A stretch of DNA of 10,440 nucleotides from Physocladia obscura (Eukaryota > Chytridiomycota > Chytridiomycetes > Chytridiales > Chytriomycetaceae). Made by a program: the position numbers and the translations under genes. The stretch lies in the NCBI GenBank assembly GCA_027596945.1, contig JADGJH010001360.1:1-10440 (forward strand). The letters are read 5' to 3'. The first letter of the stretch is position 1; every line of letters begins with the position of its first letter. A model generated the notes under the pieces. It was not told the DNA's origin. It ran no database searches and saw nothing but the letters and a program-made list of their open reading frames with translations. Below are positions 1 through 8,388 of the stretch, piece after piece.

Positions 1-130
1 TTTGTCTTTTTTGGGATAAAAATTTGTTTTTGTCAAGACCATTTTTTCATCTTGACAAAAATGTCCCAGGGACAAACCACCGGTCCCGCCGGGACAAAGA
101 CAGTTTGTCTTTTTCATTTGTCCCAGTTTT
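1..130. repeat. Cluster of nested inverted repeats based on GGGACAAA / TTTGTCCC
   Basis: Several perfect inverted repeats lie side by side. TTTTTGTCAAGA (27-38) pairs with TCTTGACAAAAA (50-61) across an 11-nt loop. TGTCCC (62-67) pairs with GGGACA (69-74). GTCCC (83-87) pairs with GGGAC (91-95). GGGACAAA (91-98) pairs with TTTGTCCC (117-124). A further GGGACAAA is at 69-76 and a variant GGGATAAA at 13-20. The block starts at the window edge, so its left boundary is unknown. It could be the end of a foldback or MITE-like element, or a dispersed palindromic repeat. No transposase or target-site duplication is visible. Confidence 0.6.
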
Positions 131-446
131 GTAAGTCTTCCAGTGGCAAAAGGGGTAGTTGAGCATCATAGTGTAAATTAACTAGAGTGGAAAGTCTGTT
201 TTGCAATCTGCTGTGATAAGTTTGCTTTATATTAGGAGAGTCGACAGATGGCCTTCGCTAACATAAGGACGATTTAAAATAAGCAGAATAAACAATCCAA
301 AGTCGGATAGTATTTTTCGAAAACATTTAAAAAAACAAAAAAAAAAAACTAAGAAAAGAGATGCCAAGAAACAAACAAATATGGCAAAAAGAAGTGGTTA
401 GTCAAGAAAGTATATTTCGAAATTGACAGAGGAAGTGGCCTGGTCT
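131..446. other. Gene-free stretch downstream of the transporter gene
   Basis: No reading frame of note on either strand. It contains an A-rich tract around 327-350 and should hold the 3' untranslated region of the minus-strand transporter gene. I could not find a convincing AATAAA-type signal on that strand. The motif TATTTTTCGAAAACAT near 310 and TATATTTCGAAATTGAC near 411 are loosely alike but too short to interpret. Confidence 0.5.
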
Positions 447-1701
447 TCAAGGCGTTTTTGATTTTATGATGGCAACATCAGCAGGTGCAATGGTAGCATC
501 AGAAGCAACCATTAAGACGGAAATCACGGTCAACGTAACAAATGCAAACCCAAGCTGCTTAACTTGCACATCAGGTTGTTTGTACCACACCAATCCAATC
601 AACGCGATTCCATATCCAAAGACTTGCAGTGGCGTCACAGGCGTTGTCCAAATCATAACAGATACAATCACAAGTAAAATATCTTTGAAGACTCCAGACA
701 GGCACATCACGAGCGACGATGTTTTGCCAATCAAGAACACGACAGAGATGTTGAGAGCGAGTGCAACCGAACAGTTGAGCAATAGAATAGGAAGGCCGAC
801 ACGGTTGAAGTATTCGAGGGACAGAGATTTTCCTTCTACGACGATACATGCAACAGCATTCATGACAGCGCAAACCTGTTTAAGTCGTTTTTGTTCGGTT
901 ATTTTTTTAGTGCTGGATGGATTTGGCTGAACACAAAATTGAGGGTTGACGTACCGGAGCAAAGTGATAGAGCGATACCATTGGATCCATCTTGTAATCC
1001 TTAAGCAATTGTTGTACCATAACGAGCCTGGTTGCTTCGGTTGCGATTCCAAGAACTTGGAAGACGAAGCCAATCAATACGAAGTCAATTTCACCGTATG
1101 ACGCAATAATAACACCCAGAACGATTGCCGAAACTTTTGCAAGGATCAAATAATCTGTTTTTTCGATACGTAGCGCATATCCAACAAGTAAAACCGCGAC
1201 TGGCGTTGTGGCCTGTCCAAGTTTATGATAAGGTTATGCAACACAATAATTGGTTAGGGTTAATGACAAAAAAGTAACATACCTTTAGCATCTGGATAAA
1301 TGGCACGGAAAGATACAAATACGCATTGTTCGAAAAGACCAATGACATGGAAAAAAAGAAGCCGACGGGCAGAATCGCGCGGTAGAAAACAGTTTGGGTA
1401 ATTTCGACGTTTTTGAGCCCCGTCAACAAATTCGTGGTGCGCTCGAGAACTCGCGTGGCAATAGTTGCGAAGACGAGATGGCAAGTCGTGAGGAAAATTG
1501 GAAACGCTACGATGTTCGTTTTTGTTTTGTTTATTGTGTTTGATTGTACATTAAGTTACGATAAGATATATAAGCTTAACAGGGTATTCACTTACGAAAC
1601 TCAAGCGTATGCAAAATATACTTGTTAAACAGAATCACCGAACCAGAGCAGAAGATCCATACGGCAATATAGATTGCGGGATGCACTTCTGTTGTTGGCA
1701 T
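447..1701 (-). CDS. Triose-phosphate translocator (TPT)/SLC35-family membrane transporter, four exons
   Basis: Membrane antiporter of the TPT/SLC35 drug-metabolite-transporter superfamily, which exchanges nucleotide sugars or phosphorylated sugars across Golgi, ER or organelle membranes; the substrate cannot be read from sequence. Exons on the minus strand are 1701-1596, 1506-1283, 1212-955 and 875-447, joined by GT-AG introns. Joined length is 1017 nt, 338 residues plus TGA, about the usual family length. The joins restore family-like motifs: FNKYIL (about residues 25-30), PIFLTTCH across intron 1, FIQMLKATTPVAVLL across intron 2, and KMDPMVSLYHFAPVCAVMN across intron 3. Hydrophobic segments fit about ten membrane helices, and the last helix region has the typical TPVTPLQVFGYGIALIGLVWYK pattern in pieces. 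The start is fixed by an in-frame TAA six bases upstream of the ATG. No stops or shifts were seen, so the gene looks intact. Exons are CpG-rich (20 CpG in the last exon). Confidence 0.93.
876..954 (-). other. Intron 3 of the transporter gene (phase 0, 79 nt)
   Basis: Donor GTACGT, acceptor AAACAG. The intron is a multiple of neither exon frame cleanly and contains in-frame low-complexity lysine codons if read through. Splicing joins SLYHFAP to VCAVMNA, as expected in the family. Confidence 0.88.
1213..1282 (-). other. Intron 2 of the transporter gene (phase 0, 70 nt)
   Basis: Donor GTATGT, acceptor GGACAG. A good branch-site candidate, CTAAC, lies within CCCTAACCAA. Removing it joins IQMLK to ATTPVAVLL, rebuilding the conserved KATTPV motif of the family. 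Confidence 0.92.
1507..1595 (-). other. Intron 1 of the transporter gene (phase 1, 89 nt)
   Basis: Donor GTAAGT directly after the codon run for LEF plus one C; acceptor CGTAG before CGTTTCC. Splicing gives C+CG, a proline codon, and the family-like stretch EFPFPIFLTTCH. Very AT-rich inside. No strong CTRAY branch site; CTTAATG is the nearest candidate. Confidence 0.88.
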
Positions 1702-1910
1702 TGTTTAGATGGTTCTTTTCTTCTGTTCCAAAAACAAATTCCAAAAATGCCAAATGAAAATTGGTCTTGGCCACCCATCATATCCTTGCATTTTCTTAGT
1801 TTCAAATGAAGCTTCAACTGAATTTCATTTAAATTAATATATGATTTAAAAATTTAAAAGACCAAGCAAAAAAATAAATAAAACCAACATGTACATGTAT
1901 CAACAAAACA

Positions 1911-1960
1911 AATATTAAATAAAAAATTAAAATTAAAAATTAAAATTAAAATAAAAAAAC
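1911..1960. repeat. Low-complexity AAATTA-type simple repeat
   Basis: Repeated units of AAAATT/AAATTA run through this A-rich tract (for example AAAATTAAAATTAAAAATTA). It explains the low-complexity tail of the minus-strand reading frame that crosses it. Confidence 0.8.
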
Positions 1961-2480
1961 AACCAGACAACAGCATAGTCAATCTATCTTCCGGTGAGCT
2001 GATTGTTGGTGACAAGAAAGTTAAAGAGATGTTAACCAGATTTTGTGAAAGAATTTTGAAAAAATAAATCTTTGTTGAATCTGTTTTTAAAACTTTGACC
2101 AGCCGGTTTTCTGTGATAGAATTTTTAAAACTTTTATTTTCCGGATTTTCTTGGCAGACAATTGCCAATCAAACCAAAAATAGACAGTGTTAAAGTCTGC
2201 ATTTTAAACTAATTGTGAAGCATTATTGTGCTCTCCCAATTGCTGTCAGTGCAATTTCATTCTTGTTTTCTGTGCTTGCTACTCTTTGTAGCATCTATTC
2301 ACTTTTATTTCTGTTGATTTCGTAGTTTTTTGATAATAAAGCCACAAATATCTTCTTGTCTGTTCTTGTTTAATTTTTTTACTCAAACCAAACTTTTTAA
2401 AATTCTTTTTAAAAAAAGATCCAAAATATAGTGAAAGTAAAGTTCAAAATGGATAGGTTTTTGTCCATCAGCACTACTGC

Positions 2481-2495
2481 CTGTCTGTCTGTCTG
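2481..2495. repeat. Short CTGT microsatellite
   Basis: Three full CTGT units plus CTG. Too short to be of functional note. Confidence 0.85.
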
Positions 2496-2957
2496 CAAGT
2501 CATTGTACTAGTGTGATGCTTTTGAACACTCCTAGTAAGAGTCTGTTTAATCTTGCAACTGTATCCAAAGGTTCTTTCTTGTTTTACAGCCTTCATTTTT
2601 TGGGCTACTATGCACCTTATGTGTTTTTGCAAGGATGGCATAGGTGAGCATCTGTCTGAGGGATAAGATGGCGTTTACATGCACAAACATTTACTTATTA
2701 ACCAGTACCTTTTGAGGGAAATAGTTAGAGTAAAAGTTTAATACTTAATGAATACTTTGTTTTTATATGATAATACCTATAATGAAAAAAAGAAAAGAGT
2801 TGGGTTTAAGTAGTTTTTGAAGTAGAAGGAAAAAGAAAGAAAAAGAATAAAAGACAGAAAAAAAATGATTGAAAAGCAGTTGGAAATCACTTGAATTGTT
2901 TTTGAGTTCTTGAAGTTAATAGAAAGGTTGAGAAATTTCTAGAAAATTCTTCAAGAA

Positions 2958-2980
2958 AAATTAGATTGGCAATCTAATTT
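2958..2980. repeat. Perfect 23-bp palindrome
   Basis: AAATTAGATTG (2958-2968) is the exact reverse complement of CAATCTAATTT (2970-2980), with one central G. A related half-site, GCCAATCTAGTTT, occurs near 3102-3114. It may be a hairpin end of a decayed element or a chance AT-rich palindrome. No gene boundary nearby makes it a likely terminator. Confidence 0.75.
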
Positions 2981-3288
2981 ATAACAACAGCTACCAGTAA
3001 AGCCTTCTACTATTTTCTACAACTTACCAAAATCATATGCTTGTTCTTCAGCAATATACGGCAAACTGACAACAAGTTGGGCAATTTCAAGATTTACTGT
3101 TGCCAATCTAGTTTGTGGTAAGTGTCCATCAGAAATAGAACTGTGAAATGGGTCAATTGATATTGAAAGTATGGGCAAAAAAGATTTTGTGGTGACTGCA
3201 TGGAGATATGATAGTTCAAATTGCTCCTAGTCAGTTTGTACTGTAGCAAAGCCGTGTAAAGGAATAAAATCAAGTTTGTATTATCTAA

Positions 3289-3429
3289 TCTTTGATTCCA
3301 AAAAGTTCCAGCAGTTGGTGCAGTGCTCTAAGAGATAAGTGCAAAAATTTAAATGCAGACAAGAGTCCTTTGTGTGTTGCTGTGGAGATTGGGTATATAA
3401 TAAAGAAAAAAAAGAGATGGGTAAAGTAA
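3289..3429 (+). pseudogene. Possible coding relic with a weakly ankyrin-like core
   Basis: An open stretch of about 46 codons between stops, with no ATG start. It contains NLNADKSPLCVAVEIGY (about 3346-3396), which resembles the start of an ankyrin repeat (N-A-x-D-x-S-P-L-x-x-A-V-E-x-G). The helix-2 LLL part is missing and the frame runs into a lysine-rich tract. One partial repeat is thin evidence. It could be a decayed exon or chance. Confidence 0.25.
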
Positions 3430-3582
3430 CATAATTTTATCTGTGTGTGTTATTGCAACAATGTTAAATATAATGATTTATATTTTGATTTACAAGCTGA
3501 ATGCACTATATGTCAATAATTATATTATATAATCTCAAGTCTGCGAAATTGGAAAAAAAATTGTTTATTTGATAGGCACATG

Positions 3583-3812
3583 ACCAAGAAATTGTGCAAC
3601 AGAAATGGAGGATATTTAACTTCCAGCTTTGTCTCATAAATTCAAATTAGAAATTAAATTAATATAGAATAGTTTACATGAGGCAGAAGCATGGGGTTTT
3701 TATTTAATGTTCTATTTTTGGAAAAATAAACTAGGAGTTTTTTGACTAAAATTATTATAAGCCACATGTCAAAAATTTGAACAGAATCTGCAGACACAGG
3801 ATTCAACAAGAA
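3583..3812 (+). repeat. Dispersed repeat, copy A
   Basis: Clearly homologous to 8389-8576 in the same orientation. The first 23 bases are identical (starting ACCAAGAAATTGTGCAACAG). Later shared blocks include AGAAATTAAATTA, ATAGAATAGTTTA, GTTCTATTTT and CAGGATTCAACA. This copy carries roughly 35-40 nt around 3735-3780 that copy B lacks. Six CA/TG differences mark ancestral CpG sites. The plus frame 3761-3964 is open for 67 codons from within this copy into flanking DNA and shares the NLQxQDST reading with copy B. I cannot name the element; a non-autonomous or fragmentary transposon is the likeliest origin. Confidence 0.8.
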
Positions 3813-4983
3813 ATTGGGTAAACAACAGCAAAAATGAAGGAGACTGGACAAAGGGAGACTATCCAACAATTACTGATAAAACTCTTAATAGCAATTGTTG
3901 GAGAATTGCATGGCATAAGTATAAAATTGGGAGCCAAGTTCAAGGTCAATGCAAAGAAAAATGATTGTGAGGGAAAAAAAAAGAAATTGAAACTGGAAAA
4001 GGATGGAAAAGTTACAGAAATTTTTTTGGTGAGACAAAAAGGCTGGCCTGACTAAAAGCTGGACTAATCTATTTCTTTGTTTAATAAACCAACTAACCAA
4101 GGCAAACAAGTTTGGCCCACTTGACAACACATTGCTAATGTTGTTTCTCATAAGTGGAGATACATTGATATGTATCAGTTTGTTATTTTGATGATTTCAT
4201 TTTTTTGAATAAAATTGACTTAAAAAATAAGTATTAGAAATAATAATAAAAGATATTTCTTCATTTTTTTGGTGTATATGAGTGTTTGAATGGACTATAA
4301 TTTAGTCAGGTTGATCCTGTCTTGATCTTGTATGAGGCAAGGTAAAAAAAAAAATTAAAAAACCATGTTCATTGTTAAAAATTTTGAAAAATTACAATCA
4401 AGAAAGTATTACAAGCATGAACAGATAAAATATGATGCATCTCATAATAAAAAATGGTAAACAATTATAAATACTCTGTTTGCTAAGTGTTGCAATCTCC
4501 ATTTATGATTGTGTGTACGGAAGGATTTTGAGCAAGAATTCTCTTTTAATTCCTAACAGTTTTTACATAAATCTTGCATTTTCCTCCCCACACAAAACTT
4601 TCTTATATTAATACAGAAACTTCTGTTTAATGACAGAAATGGCAAGTCCACTGTTTATTTCTTTACGTTTTAAGCAAATTGAGCAATTTCTTTCAATAAA
4701 GAATGAATTTATATTTCAATACAGCTTGAATCTTTTATATTTTAACACTAAGTACTTCCTGTATCCATTAATGTGAACAACATTCTATAGTAGAAATTTA
4801 AACTAGAACATTGATTTTACATCTTATTTCAACAAACTACTCAAATAATAGTACTACAAATCATAATTAGTAAATATATGCCAATTTAATAGGAACTTGA
4901 TTTTCCAAATAGTACAGTTTTCAATCCACTTAATTACGTATATTCTCATCATAACTAAAATTGTGCAGTATTTGATATAATTT

Positions 4984-4989
4984 TTTATT
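4984..4989 (-). terminator. Candidate poly(A) signal AATAAA for the F-box-like gene
   Basis: AATAAA on the minus strand lies about 38 nt past the stop codon of the F-box-like gene, a usable position for 3' end formation. The region is AT-rich, so a chance match is possible. Confidence 0.4.
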
Positions 4990-5026
4990 TATAAACAGAT
5001 ACTGAAAAAAAGTAAGTGGATTAAGT

Positions 5027-6112
5027 TCACATTCGAAGCAAAAAAACTGACATATTTGTCTCCTTTAACTCTGCCTTAAAAGCATACAAGTTTTCTCTGT
5101 AGTTGGATTTGATTTCAACCCAAACTTCATCGTCATCAAAAGACTCTGAGTCTCTTTTCATGAGCTTGAGACTGTAATCTTCATGTAAAATTTCAAAGAA
5201 GAATGTCATAACATTTACATTTATGCCACCTGCAGATTGGAAGTGAAACCTTTTAACATTTTTGCAGTTGCTGAGAATTTTGCCTAGAAGAATTTCGCAA
5301 TCACTGAAATCCAACGAGTCTTGGATACTCACTTCATTCAATCCATTAATCTGATTCAAGTAAGGTGAGAAATCATGTTGAGGATCTAAGATTTCCACAA
5401 TTAAAGTTGAAATTGTTAGACATTTCAGTGGCGTCAGTGCTTCAGGACTATAATAATCATGCATACGCCAATTAGCTGAAACAGCATGGATTTCAGAGCC
5501 AGTTTCAAAGGCATCAAGAAAATAGTCAGTTATTTCAGGTGCCAAGAATTTTGTAATGTTTACAGATCCGAGCACGATTCGCCTGGAAAACAGTCCCCGG
5601 CCACTTTGCACAAATTGACGAGCATAATTACCGCCTAAATTCATACGCATACGGCCCCCAAATTTGTCCAAGCATTTCGCAAGATTAAACACATTCACTG
5701 CGTGATTCAATGAAATGTATTCGCTGCGAGCGATGATGTCTTCGGGGATTGCGAATTCCGGCCAGATTGTGTTGAACTTGCGATTGAAGGTAATTCCAAC
5801 TTGAAAGCAAGTTTTAAAAACGTATCCTAAGCAGTGGTAATAGTATTTCATACTATGCGACAGTGGAATAATATCAGTTGGATCAACGAATTCCACAATA
5901 TGATCGAGGATCTCTGGCAACAGCGATTGCAATGTTTTTGGCTCATTCGATTTTGAAATTAACGCTGCCAGGCTGTTCTGATTCGTTAGATCCGTGATTC
6001 TTTCTACAAGATTGAGCGATGGCAGCGATAAGATCTTGCGGTAGTCGTTGATCTCGCTGACAAGTGAGGCGATTAGATCATCAGCAATGAAACAATAAGT
6101 GGAATGATTCAT
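5027..6112 (-). CDS. F-box-like protein, 361 residues, intronless
   Basis: Probable substrate-recognition subunit of an SCF-type ubiquitin ligase. The best support is the segment at about residues 61-100, LQSLLPEILDHIVEFVDP followed by TDIIPLSHSMKYYYHC, which has the F-box pattern (LP-E-I-L-hydrophobic-I-hydrophobic-hydrophobic-x-V-D-P-x-D) used to bind Skp1. A short helical N-terminal part (residues 10-55) precedes it. The remaining 260 residues show no repeat I can name; fragments such as LTPLKCLTISTLIVEIL and NGLNEVSIQDSLDFSD vaguely suggest leucine-rich-repeat-like spacing. The start is supported by A at -3 and an in-frame TGA 18 bases upstream. Base use is uneven: I count about 32 CpG in the half that codes for the N-terminus (5561-6112) and about 6 in the other half. 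The specific target is unknown, and the F-box call rests on one motif. Confidence 0.75.
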   Translation of the reverse strand: MNHSTYCFIADDLIASLVSEINDYRKILSLPSLNLVERITDLTNQNSLAALISKSNEPKTLQSLLPEILDHIVEFVDPTDIIPLSHSMKYYYHCLGYVFKTCFQVGITFNRKFNTIWPEFAIPEDIIARSEYISLNHAVNVFNLAKCLDKFGGRMRMNLGGNYARQFVQSGRGLFSRRIVLGSVNITKFLAPEITDYFLDAFETGSEIHAVSANWRMHDYYSPEALTPLKCLTISTLIVEILDPQHDFSPYLNQINGLNEVSIQDSLDFSDCEILLGKILSNCKNVKRFHFQSAGGINVNVMTFFFEILHEDYSLKLMKRDSESFDDDEVWVEIKSNYRENLYAFKAELKETNMSVFLLRM

Positions 6113-6442
6113 TTTTGTTGGAAGCTCAAATCACAATCCCAGAAATTCAAAGTATGAACAAAACAATTAGAAGAAAAAGGCAAGAAATGTGTGGTGCACT
6201 ATACTGAAGGCTGATTAGCTGTGGGAGAATTCTTTGAAACTGTACCCATTTTATTAATCATTGTACTGCACACAACAAATAGGATAATAGAGAGGTATTC
6301 CAAATGAGGAAATTGAAATATCATAGTTAGTTTGTTAAATTAGAAACAAGAAAAATTGTCTTCGTAAAAGCTGTTGCAGGATTTGTCTGACTTGGTAATA
6401 TATTGTTTATATTTTATGATTATACAATTCATTTGCAAATAA

Positions 6443-6683
6443 ACACAGATTGAGGAAAGTAAGGCTGCGAAAGCCAAAAAAGGCGTGAGAATGGCTGCAA
6501 AAAATGCTTGTGAAGTGAGTGGAGCCAAAATTCATAAAATTAAAGTCAAAATGTTACCTAAAAACAAGGCGAAAAGTGTTTGATCTGCTAAAACCCAATC
6601 AACTTGACCATACAATTCTGCACCTTGTGGGCAGCTCAGGAATGTCTAAATTCCAATATTGGACACAAGGAAAGGATGAGTAG
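6443..6683 (+). pseudogene. Coding-like island: two overlapping open frames, probable gene relic
   Basis: Frame one (6443-6583, 46 codons) reads a lysine/alanine-rich peptide including IEESKAAKAKKGVRMAAKNA. Frame two (6519-6683, 54 codons) includes VFDLLKPNQLDHTILHLVGS. The second has a DHTxLHLxxxSG core that faintly recalls an ankyrin repeat. Neither has a good start. A frameshift between them, or a small intron just upstream (GT at about 6394, AACACAG ending at 6448), could link them. The island keeps several CpG in a CpG-poor region. It may be a decayed exon or transposon fragment; no intact gene can be built. Confidence 0.3.
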
Positions 6684-7099
6684 GAGTTAATGTGGATGAT
6701 TAATATTATTAATGGTTTTCTTCAGTTTTTGTGAATCATGAAAAAATAAAATTTTTTTTATGACCTTCCAATTTAACTCTGCACCTAATGCTCAAACAGG
6801 TTTGGGTGTTGAATTAATAAATTGACAATGTTTTGAAAAAATGGCTTGTTATTTGTAAGGTCTCTCTGTACTGCAGGGTTTCCACCATGTGAGTGAAAGT
6901 TGGAGCTACTGTACTTGACTCACAGTGGCCCCAAGGATAAGTGCCAACCTGTTCTTTACATCCCTTTTACTCCTTGTGTTCCATCATACTTGGAACAAAT
7001 TTAGTGGCCCTGTGGAAAGAGTCAGTTGATATCTTTCAGTAGTGCACCATGTTGCAGTTTCAATGACTAGTGAGAGTTAATGGAATGAAACAAGTAATG

Positions 7100-7214
7100 C
7101 AAAATAAAAACAATAAATAAATAAAAGATATTTTATTATTATTATTTTGGTCCAAATTCAATAAATAAAAAATAAATAAATAGTTTTTATTATTTTTTAT
7201 TATTTTTTAAATTG
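7100..7214. repeat. Low-complexity ATAAATAA / TTATTATTT tract
   Basis: Two A-rich stretches (AATAAATAAATAAAAG near 7112; AATAAATAAAAAATAAATAA near 7160) each followed by a T-rich stretch (TTTTATTATTATTATTTTGG; TTTTTATTATTTTTTATTAT). The paired A-rich and T-rich halves could form hairpins. Confidence 0.75.
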
Positions 7215-7246
7215 CCCAGTAAATTTTTCAGAAAACAAAACTGTAA

Positions 7247-7393
7247 AATGGCAAAAATCTGCAACAGCAGGGTGAAATAGGCAGCGCAACATCAGCAATC
7301 CATCCACAAGATGGAGCACTGATGTGCGCAGCACAGGGCATCTATCAAGCAAAGGCTTGGCTGCTCCTGTTGGGTTTCTTGCTGTTTTTATAA
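7247..7393 (+). pseudogene. Coding-like relic containing an ALMCAAQ...LLL core
   Basis: Open for 48 codons between stops, without a proper start. The middle reads GSATSAIHPQDGALMCAAQG and continues IYQAKAWLLLL. The spacing of ALMCAA and LLLL is like helices 1 and 2 of an ankyrin repeat, but the preceding part does not fit, so I do not claim the family. It overlaps the first copy of the local duplication and keeps CpG sites at 7285 and 7326. It is likely a remnant of an exon or of a transposon gene. Confidence 0.3.
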
Positions 7394-7532
7394 AATAAAA
7401 ATCTAATTAATTAAGATTCATTATTTGAAAACAAAACAAAACAAACAAAACAGCTGCACAACATCAGCTTTTGCCTGTGAAAATTGACGATGATGTCCAC
7501 AGCTCACAGATATCCATCAAGCAATGGAACCA
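7281..7532 (+). repeat. Diverged direct duplication with a period of about 172 bp
   Basis: 7284-7358 and 7456-7532 align in direct orientation at an offset of 171-172 nt. Shared anchors are CAACATCAGC (7287 and 7459), GATGT then CAGC (7321 and 7492), and ATCAAGCAA (7343 and 7517), the last two with small indels between. GCGCAAC in the first corresponds to GCACAAC in the second, again a decayed CpG. An AT-rich and AAAAC-rich spacer lies between the copies. Confidence 0.55.
7428..7451. repeat. AAAAC simple repeat
   Basis: Units of AAAAC/AAAC repeat about five times, directly before the second copy of the 172-bp-period duplication. Confidence 0.8.
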
Positions 7533-7806
7533 GCTAAGTCTGTTGTTTGTCTGTGTTTATTTAAACATTGTAAAGCACTGACAATGACAACAAGGTGCTG
7601 AATAGACTAACCATACATGTTCACTGCTGACTGCATTACATGCTGACACAACCAGTTTGTGATAGCAGAAGGAGCAGTACAAGACTGGCTCCTTATTTTG
7701 GGAACTTGAGCTGTTTTTTGGATCTTTTCTAAAGAGAGTAAAAAGAAACAAATGAATGGATTCAAAAGTGTAACATCAAAAGAAAATTCTTCCAATTTTG
7801 CAGACT

Positions 7807-7837
7807 TGAGATTATATAATTTAATTATTAAATCTCA
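7807..7837. repeat. Imperfect 31-bp AT-rich palindrome
   Basis: TGAGATTATATAATT (7807-7821) and AATTATTAAATCTCA (7823-7837) pair at 13 of 15 positions around one base. A second small inverted repeat, AATATAA...TTATATT, follows near 7863-7881. Function unknown. Confidence 0.55.
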
Positions 7838-8388
7838 TGTAATGCATTTAGTTTGTACATCAAATATAATTACATTATATTTAATGCCTTCACTCTCTGG
7901 AGATAAATAGAATAAATAAAAACAGGTAATAAGTATGGTTAATAAATGAAACAAAATTTACTCTCTTTTTCCTTTGAAGATACCAAGCTCTTATTCTGGC
8001 ACTACCAGCAACAAAAAGCCTTCTCTTTACACTCAGTCTGCACTCTGTTAATTCCAGCGTCTACAGCTACATGTTAGCCTGGTCACCCAACAGTGTCCTG
8101 TCACCTAGGGTAAACTTTTCTTAGAAAGCTTGTATTTGCTAGCCTAATCATCATGTAGTCCACTATATTTTTGGCCATGCCATTAGCTCATAGTTTTACC
8201 TCCTAAGGGATGGTGTGTTGGTTTTTTAGTTGTATGGCTTGGAGTTGTTGTGAGCCTTAAGCTTGATAGTAGTTTTTGGGTAGAGAGTTCTTTATTTTGG
8301 AATGCTTTCAAAAGTCAAAATCCAACAGCCTTCTTATAGCTTTTTTTCATGCTGAATCAGTCCATTTCAAATTCTCCATGATTAAATA

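Larger units (their letters stand above)
1702..5026. other. Long AT-rich, CpG-poor intergenic region
   Basis: About 3.3 kb without a convincing gene. Frames longer than 60 codons here are low-complexity (rich in K, N, F, L). CpG is almost absent: I count three between 2401 and 3540 and four between 3541 and 5020, against 20 in the 429-nt last exon of the neighbouring transporter gene. It holds the simple repeats, palindrome, dispersed repeat copy A and coding-like relic listed separately. The 1702-1850 part should carry the promoter of the minus-strand transporter gene, but I see no clear core element. Confidence 0.7.

Noticed and set aside
466..930. Plus-strand 154-codon open frame
   Set aside because: Antisense shadow of the last transporter exon and intron 3; the minus-strand reading has family motifs and proper splice sites.
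1854..2168. Minus-strand 104-codon frame with a hydrophobic end
   Set aside because: The hydrophobic end is produced by the AAATTA simple repeat; the rest is K/N/S-rich with no recognisable motif and no CpG enrichment.
3210..3260. GTTCAAAT motif suggestive of a tRNA B box
   Set aside because: No A box, acceptor stem or anticodon arm could be placed around it; no tRNA or rRNA gene was found in the window.
3834..4151. Overlapping plus and minus frames of 73 and 88 codons next to repeat copy A
   Set aside because: Low-complexity lysine-rich and phenylalanine-rich readings of the same AT-rich DNA; no family signal and no consistent frame preference.
6340..6528. Minus-strand 62-codon frame with a hydrophobic stretch (FFAAILTPFLAFAALL)
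   Set aside because: It lacks an ATG at its start and is the complement of a lysine/alanine-rich plus-strand reading, which automatically yields hydrophobic codons.
7557..7795. Two overlapping minus-strand frames, cysteine- and phenylalanine-rich
   Set aside because: Short, mutually overlapping and without motif, start context or splice support.
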